Source: Rhizobium sp. CF080 (lineage in GTDB: Bacteria; Pseudomonadota; Alphaproteobacteria; Rhizobiales; Rhizobiaceae). From it: a stretch of DNA of 64,000 nt. The notes under the pieces are model-generated. The model ran no database searches, had not been told where the DNA came from, and saw only the letters and a list, made by a program, of their open reading frames with translations. Within the stretch, counting starts at the first letter, position 1, and each line of letters starts with the position of its first letter. The stretch spans positions 1,736,001 through 1,800,000 of the forward strand of contig NZ_AKKC02000004.1 in the NCBI RefSeq assembly GCF_000282095.2. Reading direction: 5' to 3'. Below, piece after piece: positions 8,918 through 16,917 of this stretch. The translations under genes and the position numbers were made by a program.

Positions 8918-9679
8918 ATGATGGAGATTAGTAGAGAGAGAGATATAAGGACCAAAGCGCGAGGCCGGTTTCGGATATCCGGCCTTCGAACGATAGCCGG
9001 CAGAATCGTCTGTCTTTCGGCCGCTCTGTATTTCCCGATGATGCCGTCGCCCGCATCTTCAGGCCGCCGCGCTCGGCGATGACATCAGGCAACGCGCGGA
9101 CGAGAGACTGGCGGCTTGTCTTCGAGCGCCGCAGCCAGCAGTTCATCGAGCCTTTGATGGGCTATACCGGCGGTACCGATACGCTGACGCAGGTGGAGCT
9201 GGAATTTCCAACGCTGCGATCCGCCATCCGCTATGCCGAGCGGCAGGGTCTGGCCTAGGTCGTGCAGCATCCGGCAATTAAAGCTGCTGCCCTGGCAAAG
9301 CAGGGAATTCGCCGCCGGGCGAACCTGCCATCTCACGCCTTCTCCGATGCGACATTGGAGCGGCTCGGCCTCGCCGCGCTTCAGGAGAGCTACGGTCAGG
9401 CAATGGACGAGGCAGCGGAACGGAACGATGCTACCGGTCCCGCGACATGGTCATCGCCCATGGATGTCATCCGTGATCCGGCGTTGCCTCTGGAAGCAAA
9501 GCGTTCGATCCTGATGAACTGGGCCTGGACTGAATACCTGATCGACCAGGCGACCAACGAAGGGATGCCGGAGAACAAGCGTCCGTCGCACTTTCACGAG
9601 GTCGAGCAGGCCCTGCTTGCACTCGAGCGAGATGTCGAGAACCAAGCAGGATCACACGGACGATCGGAAAGCTGCATGA
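8918..9679 (+). pseudogene. NDUFS4-like protein gene, broken by repeat slippage and an in-frame stop
   Basis: The conserved part reads ARIFRPPRSAMTSGNARTRDW, then a FIEPLMGYTGG block and a FPTLRSAIRYAERQGLA block, the pattern of NDUFS4/ETC complex I accessory-subunit proteins. That frame has no start codon. An ATG with a GGGAGG site exists at 8918 in another frame, and removing one AG from the 8933-8943 AG tract joins the two. After AERQGLA a TAG at 9256-9258 interrupts the frame, which continues immediately with VVQHPAIKAA and a WSSPMDVIRDP helical domain, so the original gene probably read through this codon. The 3' end is approximate. I recall such genes in rhizobial Hsp20 clusters; that recollection is not verified here. 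Confidence 0.6.
8933..8943 (+). repeat. AG dinucleotide tract (5.5 units) at a reading-frame break
   Basis: A simple AG repeat lies 15 bases after the ATG of the NDUFS4-like gene. Loss of one unit would put that ATG in frame with the conserved coding sequence downstream. Such tracts slip readily, so this could be decay, a reversible switch, or a sequencing error. Confidence 0.7.
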
Positions 9680-9688
9680 GGTGCGCCC

Positions 9689-10008
9689 ATGGACCCGCAT
9701 GTCGTCTTCGACTGCCGGATTTACCCAACGAGTTCGCGCTGACGATTGCCGCAGCCGCCCGGAGCCGTGCGCTCCAACGCGGTGCGGCGCCGAGGCTTGA
9801 TCTGCCGCATGCCGGCGTAAGCGACCTTGCGCTGCATGAGATCGCCCGTGGCGCGTTCAGTCGGGACGAACTCGCGCCGTTCCTGCCCGGATCGGCAGCG
9901 ACAACGCTTCTTCCGGTTCCTGATCCAACAACAGCCGAGCTTCGAGGCGTCGGCGCGGCAAGCACTGCCGCCGCACCCGCCTCCTGTCCGCAGGAGACGG
10001 TTCATTGA
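9689..10008 (+). pseudogene. RNA-polymerase-omega-like small protein gene, frameshifted
   Basis: ATG 9689 opens MDPHVVFDCRI, and 17 codons later the frame stops at 9740-9742. One base out of frame, the sequence continues smoothly as LPNEFALTIAAAARSRALQR and on to a proline/alanine-rich end at 10008. Adding one T to the TTT run at 9720-9722 would fuse them into one protein of about 106 residues. The FALTIAAAARSRAL helix resembles the conserved helix of RNA polymerase omega (RpoZ), and such omega-like proteins, as I recall, accompany Hsp20 genes in rhizobia. Because of the shift, the downstream frame is now physically joined to the frame of the preceding NDUFS4-like gene. Confidence 0.5.
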
Positions 10009-10040
10009 TGATGCAACCAACCGATGAGGAGAAATGAACG

Positions 10041-10466
10041 ATGCTGAAGTCCCTGTCTTCGAACAACCAGACCGTTTTCGATATCGTCAATATCGTTGCC
10101 GGTCTTGGTCTGCTGGTCTCACCGTGGCTGCTTGGCTTCACCGCTGAGACCTATGCCATCTGGAACGCCGTGATCGCCGCCGCTGCCCTCTATGCCTTCT
10201 ACGAGGCGGAGGAATGGGTCAACCTGGTGCTCGGCATTTGGGCCGTAGCTGCCCCATGGGTTCTCGGCTTCGCGGGCGTGACGGCTGCAACGTGGGTCCA
10301 TGTCGTGGCCGGTATTGTCGTCGCGGTGCTTGCCGCCGGCAACATCTGGTTCGGCCACAATGGTGGCGGGTTTGCCGACTTTGGCGATGCGGACGATATT
10401 TTCGCGAGCTTTTTCTCGCGCCGCGCCGGCTGGCGGCGGATCCCCGTTCCGCGCTCCGGGACGTGA
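10041..10466 (+). CDS. SPW-repeat membrane protein fused to a DnaJ remnant
   Basis: A 141-residue frame. Residues 1-107 form an SPW-repeat protein: two copies of a two-helix membrane unit carrying SPWLLGF (27-33) and APWVLGF (71-77), giving four membrane segments. The role of the family is unknown. From residue 108 on, the sequence (GGGFADFGDADDIFASFF) is the Gly/Phe-rich linker of a CbpA/DnaJ co-chaperone, not SPW. A deletion has therefore joined the SPW gene to the inside of a dnaJ gene, removing the SPW tail and the J domain. ATG 10041 has a GAGGAGA site. A fused product could still be made. Confidence 0.75.
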   Translation: MLKSLSSNNQTVFDIVNIVAGLGLLVSPWLLGFTAETYAIWNAVIAAAALYAFYEAEEWVNLVLGIWAVAAPWVLGFAGVTAATWVHVVAGIVVAVLAAGNIWFGHNGGGFADFGDADDIFASFFSRRAGWRRIPVPRSGT

Positions 10467-10987
10467 CCGCCATTTCTCGATGGAGATCGATTTTCTCGAC
10501 GCGGTGAAGGGCGCCAAAACCCAGGTCCAGCTACCCGAGGTCCCGCACTCGAAGTGCAGATTCCACCCGGTACCCGTGATGGCCAAACGCTGCGGCTACG
10601 GGGCAAGGGCGAACTCGAATTCGGCGGCGGCCCCGCCGGCGACGCGCTGATTGATATCAGCGTGCGACCGCACCGCTTCTTCACGCGCGACGGTGACGAC
10701 ATCCGCCTGGAACTGCCAATCACGCTCAGCGAGGCCGTGCTTGGCGGCAAGGTGCGCGTGCCAACGCCCTCCGGTGCGGTCGACCTGGTGCTGCCCCAAA
10801 TTCCAGCAGCGGCAAGGTCTTGCGCATCAACGGCAAGGGTGTGCCGCGCGGAAATGCTGGCGCCGGCGACATCTATGTGACTTTGAAGGTCGTGCTGCCC
10901 GACCGTCCGGACGAAGAGCTGGCCGGCTTCATCAAACGTTGGGCTTCTGGAACGACACAAAATCCGAGAAAAGGCATGGAGGGCTGA
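10362..10987 (+). pseudogene. DnaJ/CbpA co-chaperone remnant without J domain
   Basis: Successive frames spell the C-terminal two-thirds of a DnaJ-type co-chaperone: the Gly/Phe linker GGGFADFGDADD from 10362, then FSMEIDFLDAVKGAK, then IPPGTRDGQTLRLRGKGE and a FFTRDGDDIRLELPITLSEA strand block, then GKVLRINGKGVPRG and VTLKVVLPDRPDEELAGF before the TGA at 10985-10987. The frame changes near 10430, near 10545 and near 10800. The J domain, which would stimulate DnaK, is missing entirely. The stop lies 2 bp before the CbpM gene, the usual cbpA-cbpM arrangement. Confidence 0.8.
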
Positions 10988-10989
10988 CC

Positions 10990-11322
10990 ATGGACGATCA
11001 TGAATTCCGCCATCGCCTCAAAATCGAAGTAACCGAACTCGAACTGTGGATCCGGGAGGGTTGGCTTGCGCCCCAAATTGCCGAGCACCAACGCCGCTTC
11101 CGGGATACAGATCTTGCCCGCGCCCGGCTCATCCTGGACTTGACGCACCGCATGGGGGTCAACGAGGCAGGTGTTGATATTGTCATGGATCTTGTCGACC
11201 AGCTTCACGGCATGCCCGGCGCGATGCGCGACATCATAACGGCCGTCAGCGGAGAGGATGTTGCAGTTCAACAACGTTTGGTCGCAGCCCTGGACAGGCT
11301 CCACATCGTTCGCCGAATGTGA
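10990..11322 (+). CDS. cbpM: Chaperone modulator CbpM-like protein
   Basis: A 110-residue MerR-like adaptor (MDDHEFRHRLKIEVTELELW...). In the family CbpM binds the J domain of CbpA/DnaJ and inhibits it; the ELELWIREGWLAP segment is the recognisable core. The start follows the dnaJ-remnant stop by 2 bp, consistent with translational coupling. Oddly, the coding frame is intact although its presumed partner here has lost the J domain, so it may act on a chromosomal DnaJ/CbpA or may be at an earlier stage of decay. Confidence 0.8.
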   Translation: MDDHEFRHRLKIEVTELELWIREGWLAPQIAEHQRRFRDTDLARARLILDLTHRMGVNEAGVDIVMDLVDQLHGMPGAMRDIITAVSGEDVAVQQRLVAALDRLHIVRRM

Positions 11323-11661
11323 GCGGATTCGCGGCAGGTAAGAAAGCAGTCCCAACCCGTCGCGGATGTTTCATAAGCCATTCACACCGCAGCATTCCCG
11401 AACGCGCCGCCACTGTAGACAGCAATCGCTTATGTCACCTCGTCACCTCTCGACCGGCGGGTTAGAAACGGTTTATTGCTTCGAGAGTTCTTGTTAGTGC
11501 AGCCTGAGACGGGTCGTCGATGGTATGGCGGAAGGTCAGTGCTGTCACAACGCCTATGCCCGGCACAGTTATCAACCGCCTTGTCGTCTCTTCTGATCAC
11601 TCAAGACGCAAGAAATTCGCCTCCGCGATACAACTATAGCACTGAGATGATGATGTCCGTA
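11323..11661. other. Intergenic, no gene recognised
   Basis: I see no ribosome-site-supported frame, repeat or strong hairpin in these 339 bases downstream of cbpM. Confidence 0.4.
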
Positions 11662-11937
11662 TCAAGCGGACGCAGGTCCCCTAAAAAACTGTTTGATGAA
11701 TGCGACCGCCATCTGCCTGAACGTTGGGTCCAGCACTCCTTGGAGAGCGAGCTCTCCTCGGACGCTTAGTCGAAAAAGGTTGAAGGGGTCGTCAGCAGCA
11801 CTTTCGTCTGTGGTGTATCCGAGATCAACCGCCCGACGGAACCCTGGCAGAATTGCTTCGCCTTCCTCGTCGCTTATCACACGAAGGCCGCCTGCCTGCA
11901 AAGTATTGAGAACGTGGTTCATTTGCGGGTCAAGCAT
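11662..11937 (-). CDS. Hypothetical protein, 91 residues
   Basis: A frame of 91 residues (MLDPQMNHVLNTLQAGGLRV...) with a balanced soluble composition and a helical pattern; no signal peptide and no motif I recognise. There is no clear ribosome site before the ATG. A copy of a roughly 75-bp conserved promoter-like block lies about 220 bases upstream (12156-12229). The alternative frame on the plus strand is Arg/Ser-rich and looks like a shadow. Moderate to low confidence that it is a real gene. Confidence 0.4.
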   Translation of the reverse strand: MLDPQMNHVLNTLQAGGLRVISDEEGEAILPGFRRAVDLGYTTDESAADDPFNLFRLSVRGELALQGVLDPTFRQMAVAFIKQFFRGPASA

Positions 11938-12155
11938 ATGGCACCGTTGGCCGCGTATGAGTGTCCGATTTGTTGGTCAGCAGGAATTCGAAGCTATGGC
12001 TTCCGATAAACTTGCGATGGCGAGCAGGATAGCGATCGATCCCGCGTCGCATAGGATCAGATAGCCCGTCATTGCGTCTCTCGATTCGAGCTGCCCACAT
12101 CATCCGATATTCCTTTCAAGCCATTGAATAGATCATGAAAGTAGGGGTTTAGCGT
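11938..12155. other. Intergenic, no gene recognised
   Basis: No supported reading frame; the segment leads up to a conserved promoter-like block at 12156. Confidence 0.4.
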
Positions 12156-12229
12156 ATCTCCAATTGGGCTGATCATGTCCGAGAGTTGCCTGAAACTGCT
12201 TTTTTGTAACTGACTTTTGCTGGCCGGCA
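12156..12229 (+). promoter_or_regulatory. Conserved promoter-like block, copy 1
   Basis: ATCT (12156), AATTG (12162), TGTCC (12176-12180) and TTTTGTAACTGA-N3-TTGCTG (12202-12222) recur with identical spacing at 13642-13713 (copy 2). Copy 2 separates a Spy-like gene from an OmpR-type regulator, so the shared block is a candidate regulator site. Confidence 0.4.
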
Positions 12230-12244
12230 GATGAAACATTTGCG

Positions 12245-12674
12245 TTAAAACATGCCGAACTGCCTGCGACCCCCTATATTTCCATCACGTAAAGGCATTG
12301 AATTGAAGGGCGGCCGACTCTCACGCTGATCATTGGTATTGCCCGCGTCCAACGGAGGCTGAGGAGAAGCAAGGGCGGATGGGCCGCCATCATTCGGCAC
12401 GACGCCGGTATTTCGCCACGCCCCGCCGACGTGCGACGCCATGATACCCATCCTCATGGCAACCAGCACAAAATCGTCGGAGTCACGTACCCTCGCGATG
12501 GCCGTTAGGCTAAGCTTAGCCGCTATACCCCCGCCCGTCTTCCTGACGTATTGATTCTTGATCAGCTGTTTCGGCGACTGGTGGACCTGTAGTCCGCCAG
12601 GTGAGCTGCCTTGGGCCTGCGCGGAGCCCCGATGACGTTAAGCTAATCATCGCCGCGAGTAAGCGCTTCTTCAT
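12245..12674 (-). pseudogene. Secreted small-protein gene with a frameshift
   Basis: Leftward from ATG 12672-12674 (GAGGAA site 6 bases upstream) the frame opens with a signal-like MKKRLLAAMISLTSSGLRA and stops at 12516. One base out of frame, beginning AQGSSPGGLQVHQSPKQLIK, the sequence stays open to 12245 and would give a mature protein of about 120 residues (…GGGIAAKLSLTAIARVR…). A single base change near 12615-12620 would fuse signal and body (cleavage after AQA). I do not recognise the family. The region lies next to another secreted-protein gene on the same strand. Confidence 0.45.
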
Positions 12675-12840
12675 GCGGAATTCCTCGTCTGAGAAAGGCT
12701 TGGTTTGGCCGGGGGCGCGAAGTGGGCCACGCGCCCCCGGCCCGCAGCCATTCGCGGCTGCGTCCGCCGCTCACCCGGGGGTATAACTGGGGGCATAGTG
12801 AGCGGGGAACGGTCAATCTCGTTCCGGCAGGTGAAGACCT

Positions 12841-13590
12841 TCATCGGCTGGACAGTGGTGATCCGTCCTCCTGCCTAGTCGGTCCGGGCAAAGGATGCCA
12901 TGGACCAAGCGGCGGCTCGGCTTTTGCCAGCCTGGCGAGTTGCTCGGCGCTGAGCGTCGGCCGCAATACGTCTATGGCCTGCTTCAAAGTTTTCGCCTTC
13001 TCAGCTCGCGCGATGGCACCGTCAGCGAGACGTTCGGCAAAGAATGGAGCGGCCCCCTGTGGTGGCTTCGCTGTGTCTACGGGGCCAGGAGGCGCCGACG
13101 GCGTCTCGCTATCCGGAGGCCATGGCGGCTCAGGAGGCTCCAGGAAAGCGATCAGCGCGGATGTATATGCACGCCATGCATCAAGCTGCGCACTGATAAT
13201 CCCGACATAGGTCTCCAAAGCCGAAAACAGCCCTGCCAGACCAAGCTTCGAATCGGGACGATCATACAGTTCGCCATCCAACCCACCGCGCGGCGGCCAG
13301 TAGGCCTCATCACGATCCTGGTGGTGCGGAACAAATTGCCTGCCACCGAGATTCCAACGCGGGACCATGGCGCGGTTTCTAGTATCACGTTCCGCGTGGG
13401 CGCTGCGCGACAGGCCGCCGTCACCGGCATCGCTGTTCTCCGTCCCACATGCAAATTCCGCGGTGGTCCAAGTGCCCAGCTGTGCCTCTTGCGAGAGACT
13501 GACGTTCAGATCTTCCGTATAGGAGAGGGTAGCCGTTAATGCCAGCATGGATGCCGACAACATTCCCATGACCATGAGGGAACGCCTCAT
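12841..13590 (-). CDS. Spy/CpxP-like periplasmic protein (LTxxQ-type)
   Basis: A 249-residue exported protein. A signal peptide occupies about residues 1-25 (MRRSLMVMGMLSASMLALTA, cleavage near SYT). The middle is poorly conserved; the C-terminal half has a helical LDAWRAYTSALIAFL segment, a Pro-rich linker (EPPEPPWPPD) and a helix ending PTLSAEQLARL, which resembles the LTxxQ helices of Spy/CpxP chaperones. GAGAGGAAG precedes the ATG. It is divergent from an OmpR-type regulator at 13801, a typical arrangement for a periplasmic stress protein and its regulator. Overlapping plus-strand frames are shadows. Family assignment is tentative. Confidence 0.6.
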   Translation of the reverse strand: MRRSLMVMGMLSASMLALTATLSYTEDLNVSLSQEAQLGTWTTAEFACGTENSDAGDGGLSRSAHAERDTRNRAMVPRWNLGGRQFVPHHQDRDEAYWPPRGGLDGELYDRPDSKLGLAGLFSALETYVGIISAQLDAWRAYTSALIAFLEPPEPPWPPDSETPSAPPGPVDTAKPPQGAAPFFAERLADGAIARAEKAKTLKQAIDVLRPTLSAEQLARLAKAEPPLGPWHPLPGPTRQEDGSPLSSR

Positions 13591-13641
13591 CTTATCTTCC
13601 TCTCATCCGTTGTCACAATAACGAAGATAGGAATCCCAGGT

Positions 13642-13713
13642 ATCTTGAATTGATCCGAACGTGTCCAAAAGACATTTAAAAAAGGACTTTTGTAGCTGAA
13701 TATTGCTGATGGA
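13642..13713. promoter_or_regulatory. Conserved promoter-like block, copy 2
   Basis: ATCT (13642), AATTG (13648), TGTCC (13662-13666) and TTTTGTAGCTGA-N3-TTGCTG (from 13688), with the same 16-bp and 21-bp spacings as copy 1 at 12156. It sits between the Spy-like gene (leftward) and the OmpR-type regulator (rightward) and may bind that regulator. Confidence 0.45.
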
Positions 13714-13800
13714 GGTGCAGCAAAACTTTATCACAAATTTTCCGGATCTAATTCTTCGTGATGGCTATAATTCCGCCGTGCAACAAGGCATTCCTTTGAC

Positions 13801-14526
13801 ATGAACAGTGCAGCTCACATTCTGATTGTTGACGATGATCCCGAAATACGTTCACTGCTCGCTCGCTATCTGGGCGGACAAGGCTTCCGTGTCTCGGTTG
13901 CGCCCGACAAGCGTGAATGCGAACGCCAAATTGACACTGGGGATCCAAATCTCGTCGTTCTGGATGTCATGTTGCCAGATGGCTCCGGCCTCGACATCTG
14001 CCGCGGGCTACGGGATCGTCGATCCCGCTTACCCATCATTGTACTGACGGCAATGAAGGAGGACGTGGATCGTATCATCGGGTTAGAGATCGGCGCGGAC
14101 GACTATCTTGGCAAACCCTTCAACCCAAGGGAATTGGTCGCTCGTATCAGAGCCGTGTTGCGCAGAACGGGTCACGACAACACGCAAGAATCCGACTCAA
14201 GGATCTATAGCTTCTCCGCATTGGAAGCCGATCCCGACCAGCGCTGCGTGTCACGGCAGAACGGGGAGGCTATCGATCTGACCGGCGCCGAATTCGATCT
14301 TCTCAAGGTGTTTCTCGAACGACCGGGCCGATTGCTGTCACGCGACCAACTTCTGGAACTTACGCAGGGACGCGACCGCGATCCAATGGATCGCTCGATC
14401 GACGTGCTGATGAGCAGGCTGCGGCGCAAGCTCGGCGCAAACGAAACCTGCCCCCTCTTCAAGACGATCCGCAACGGTGGCTACCAACTGACCGTGCCGG
14501 TCAAAGTGTCAACGATATCCCGATGA
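13801..14526 (+). CDS. OmpR-family response regulator (paralogue 1)
   Basis: A 241-residue two-component regulator. The receiver domain (residues 6-120) has the acidic pocket DDD near 11-13, the phospho-acceptor Asp in VVLDVMLPDGSG and the conserved Lys in GKPFNPRE. A winged-helix DNA-binding domain occupies about 140-235 and ends in the IRNGGYQLTVPV signature shared with the regulators at 41635 and 46882. Its stop overlaps (ATGA) the ATG of a sensor kinase that survives only as a fragment, so the regulator is now without its own kinase. Confidence 0.92.
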   Translation: MNSAAHILIVDDDPEIRSLLARYLGGQGFRVSVAPDKRECERQIDTGDPNLVVLDVMLPDGSGLDICRGLRDRRSRLPIIVLTAMKEDVDRIIGLEIGADDYLGKPFNPRELVARIRAVLRRTGHDNTQESDSRIYSFSALEADPDQRCVSRQNGEAIDLTGAEFDLLKVFLERPGRLLSRDQLLELTQGRDRDPMDRSIDVLMSRLRRKLGANETCPLFKTIRNGGYQLTVPVKVSTISR

Positions 14527-14779
14527 ATTCCCTGCGTAACCGTATGCCGCGCTGCCGATCCTGGTGATCGCGCCGGTGGTCGGCTTGGCGGCATTTGCGG
14601 CAAGTCGCGCTTTGCAGACTCTGCTACCGGAAGGGACGATGGAACCGATCGCGCGGCAAATACAGATCCTCATTTCAATGACTGAACGCAACCGCGCGGA
14701 CGCGATTGCTTCGGGCCGGCGCCTGCATTCGTTGCCCAGACCTTCAGCCAGGACCATTTCTTCACCCGGCTCAACATAA
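14523..14779 (+). pseudogene. Sensor histidine kinase remnant (N-terminal part)
   Basis: An ATG overlapping the regulator stop opens MNSLRNRM, then a one- or two-base shift leads to ALPILVIAPVVGLAAFAASR and a periplasmic stretch ending at 14779. The order matches the beginning of the intact kinase at 45635 (MNSLRMRIAALLILAIVTVV), including the start of its periplasmic region. Everything from the HAMP and kinase domains on is missing, replaced by IS debris. Confidence 0.75.
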
Positions 14780-14903
14780 CCTGCGCGGCTTCGTAAAGAA
14801 GGGCACGCATCATGCCATCACCACATAAGGAGACGCGTCCGACACGATGGCTTTCTCCGGGCTGATTGAGCGCCGGGTGAATAGCCCCTAGACTTGTAGA
14901 AGA

Positions 14904-15040
14904 AGTTCGCCGCGGCGGAGGCCTTTGGCAGCGAAGAGGCTGAGCAGCTCCGGCGGCTTAAACGAGAACTGGCCAGGGTCACCGAGGAGCCCGACATTCT
15001 AAAAAGCGCGGCCGCGTATTTCACCAGGGATGCCAAATCT
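14904..15040 (+). mobile_element. IS3-family OrfA remnant
   Basis: One frame spells FAAAEAFGSEEAEQLRRLKR followed by ELARVTEEPDILKSAAAYFT, the leucine-zipper end of IS3-family OrfA transposase (normally …ELARVTEERDILKKAAAYFA…). No start, no OrfB and no inverted repeats remain. It probably marks the event that cut off the kinase gene upstream. Confidence 0.75.
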
Positions 15041-15766
15041 CGCTTGGCAAGGCGTTTTCGGCGCCGCGCCATGCATCCGATCTCGGCTATGTCGGCGAGG
15101 CGACACCGACTTTTCCGATGACGGATGTCTCGCGGCGCGAATGGAGTGCTGCAGAAATCCGCGCTGGCACCGATTGGTACTGGCCGGCCGCTTCGCCCGC
15201 ATTGCTACCGTCGAAGAGGCGCTCGCCGAACTGCGGACGCGAGTGGCAGCAAGAGAGAGGAGCGCGGCGGCTGATCGTGCTGCACTCTTCGCGCCATCCG
15301 AGCCTGGCATCAGTTCATTGCCTATTCGAGGGATGCCGTTTTCCCCAGGGCGCCGTGCAGCCGCCTGATGTCTCCCTCAACGGCCGCGAGTAGAAAATAC
15401 GGCAGCCGGACCAATCCGATTGTCCCAAGGTCTATACAAGGTTGCTATTACTCCAAAACGGTGTTGACAGTTCGAATCCTGTCAAGTCCAAGATATCTGA
15501 ACTCGCGATACATCGACGCAAAATGGGTCCCGGTCGCCCGGTTTCGACCCCCATCGGAGCCTGGACACACGGCCCCTTCCGAAAACCTGTCGTCCGGCGC
15601 TCGGATGTTCAGGGGGAGAAGTCCGTCCATCCGCTCGCTTTTTTGCCCGATCGCAACCCTAGGCGAAGCCTATGTTTTTTTCCCGAAATTTTCGCCAGCC
15701 TGCTTGCGTTTCGCATCCGCATCGCCGTAGTCATCGTGCGTCTTTGCAAACGACGAGGAGGTTCGC
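15041..15766. other. Decayed stretch before the siderophore locus
   Basis: Short open pieces in two frames (TPTFPMTDVSRREWSAAEI, then FARIATVEEALAELRTRVAA) look like fragments of one former gene between 15085 and 15300, but I cannot name it. At 15466-15483 there is a T-arm-like GACAG-TTCGAATC-CTGTC with no acceptor partner. No intact gene is visible. The last part must carry the promoter of the esterase gene. Confidence 0.4.
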
Positions 15767-16636
15767 GTGATTGTCGGTACCAACGCGTATTACATGCCCG
15801 GGGCGTGTTTTTTCGATCTTGCGCCAGCTGCAGGCGGCGAACCCTACCGGATATTTCTTTCTATTCCGGCTGAGGCGCCACCGGCAGACGGATGGCCACT
15901 TCTCATTCTCACGGATGGCAATGCCACTTTTCCCTTTGCGGCTGCCAGCCTCGTGACGCAGGCGCCTTACCCGACGGGCACGAATGTCGGTTGGGGTGTC
16001 ATTGTCGCAATCGGCTACCCCACGGATACACCATATGATGCGCTTCGCCGTTCCTGGGATCTCGGTCCCCCGCCCATGAAGTCTTATCCGCCATTCGTCG
16101 AGGGCGGCCCGCCTGTTGTCATTGGAGGAACGGGCCAACTGCTAGACTTCATCGAGCACGCGCTCCTGCCGAAGATCGAAGAAATGACGGTTCTGGATGC
16201 ATCGCGCAGAACGCTTTTCGGGCACTCCTTCGGAGGTCTGTTTGCCCTCTATGCGTTGTTCGAGCGCCCGGGCCTGTTTGCGAATTGGGTCGCGGCCAGT
16301 CCTGCGATCTATTGGGAGGGTTGCGAAATCCTCAACAACGAGGCCAGCCGTCAGACAGTGACCGCCGATGCGCCTTTCCTGCATTTGTCGGCTGGCGAAT
16401 ACGAGGGTGATGAACTGGCGCCCTTCCAACATCGGAACAACGACTCTGCCGCGCGCCTGGAGAAAAAGAAGCTGGAGAAGACCGTCTTGCTGGCCAGGGA
16501 AATGGCCCAACGGTTGGACGGCACTGCCGACGGACTGCGGACCGAATTCGAGCTTTTCCCAGGTGAAACTCATATGTCTGTTCTTGCCGCGGCAGTGAAC
16601 CGCGCGGTTGGCATCGCCTTTGCGGTGCGGCGCTAA
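15767..16636 (+). CDS. Alpha/beta-hydrolase, siderophore-esterase type
   Basis: A 289-residue esterase with the nucleophile motif GHSFGG (about residues 150-155), an aspartate/acid region and a C-terminal GETHMS holding the likely catalytic His. This is the IroE/Fes/BesA class that releases iron by hydrolysing ester siderophores. The start is a GTG with a GAGGAGG site 6 bases upstream. No signal peptide, so it would act in the cytoplasm on imported ferri-siderophore. It precedes the TonB receptor and ABC importer on the same strand, which supports that job. Confidence 0.8.
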   Translation: MIVGTNAYYMPGACFFDLAPAAGGEPYRIFLSIPAEAPPADGWPLLILTDGNATFPFAAASLVTQAPYPTGTNVGWGVIVAIGYPTDTPYDALRRSWDLGPPPMKSYPPFVEGGPPVVIGGTGQLLDFIEHALLPKIEEMTVLDASRRTLFGHSFGGLFALYALFERPGLFANWVAASPAIYWEGCEILNNEASRQTVTADAPFLHLSAGEYEGDELAPFQHRNNDSAARLEKKKLEKTVLLAREMAQRLDGTADGLRTEFELFPGETHMSVLAAAVNRAVGIAFAVRR

Positions 16637-16822
16637 TCATAAGCTGGACAGGATCTTACCAAAGGTCGTCTATGATCAGGTTTTCCGCGCGCTAACGGCA
16701 AATGCTTCAAATCGGAAGCCATGTTCGTGGTTGGCTGATGCTCAGTCACCCAAGCATTCAATCTGTGGCATCTCTACTCAGTAACCGATCAGGGACATAT
16801 CACAAATTTTTGATTATTAAGT

Positions 16823-16837
16823 TGACTTATTTAATCA
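16823..16837 (+). promoter_or_regulatory. RirA-type iron-responsive (IRO) box
   Basis: TGA-N9-TCA with an AT-only centre apart from one C (16823-16837), lying 80 bases before the TonB receptor start and embedded in a larger imperfect dyad (TGATTA ... TAATCA). This matches the IRO box bound by the rhizobial iron regulator RirA. Box seen in sequence; binding inferred. Confidence 0.65.
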
Positions 16838-16917
16838 TGTTTTGGTAGTTAGCCGACCCAACGGTGCCGTCGTAGGCGCCGTGATCTGCACGAAAGTCAT
16901 TTCAGAAAGGGTTGGGT

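Noticed and set aside
12895-13539. 214-residue plus-strand frame opposite the Spy-like gene
   Set aside because: The minus-strand frame has a signal peptide and a GAGAGGAAG site; the plus-strand one has neither.
15461-15490. tRNA T-arm-like GACAG-TTCGAATC-CTGTC, considered as a tRNA gene or attachment site
   Set aside because: The loop has 8 bases instead of 7, and no D-arm, anticodon arm or acceptor partner is found upstream.
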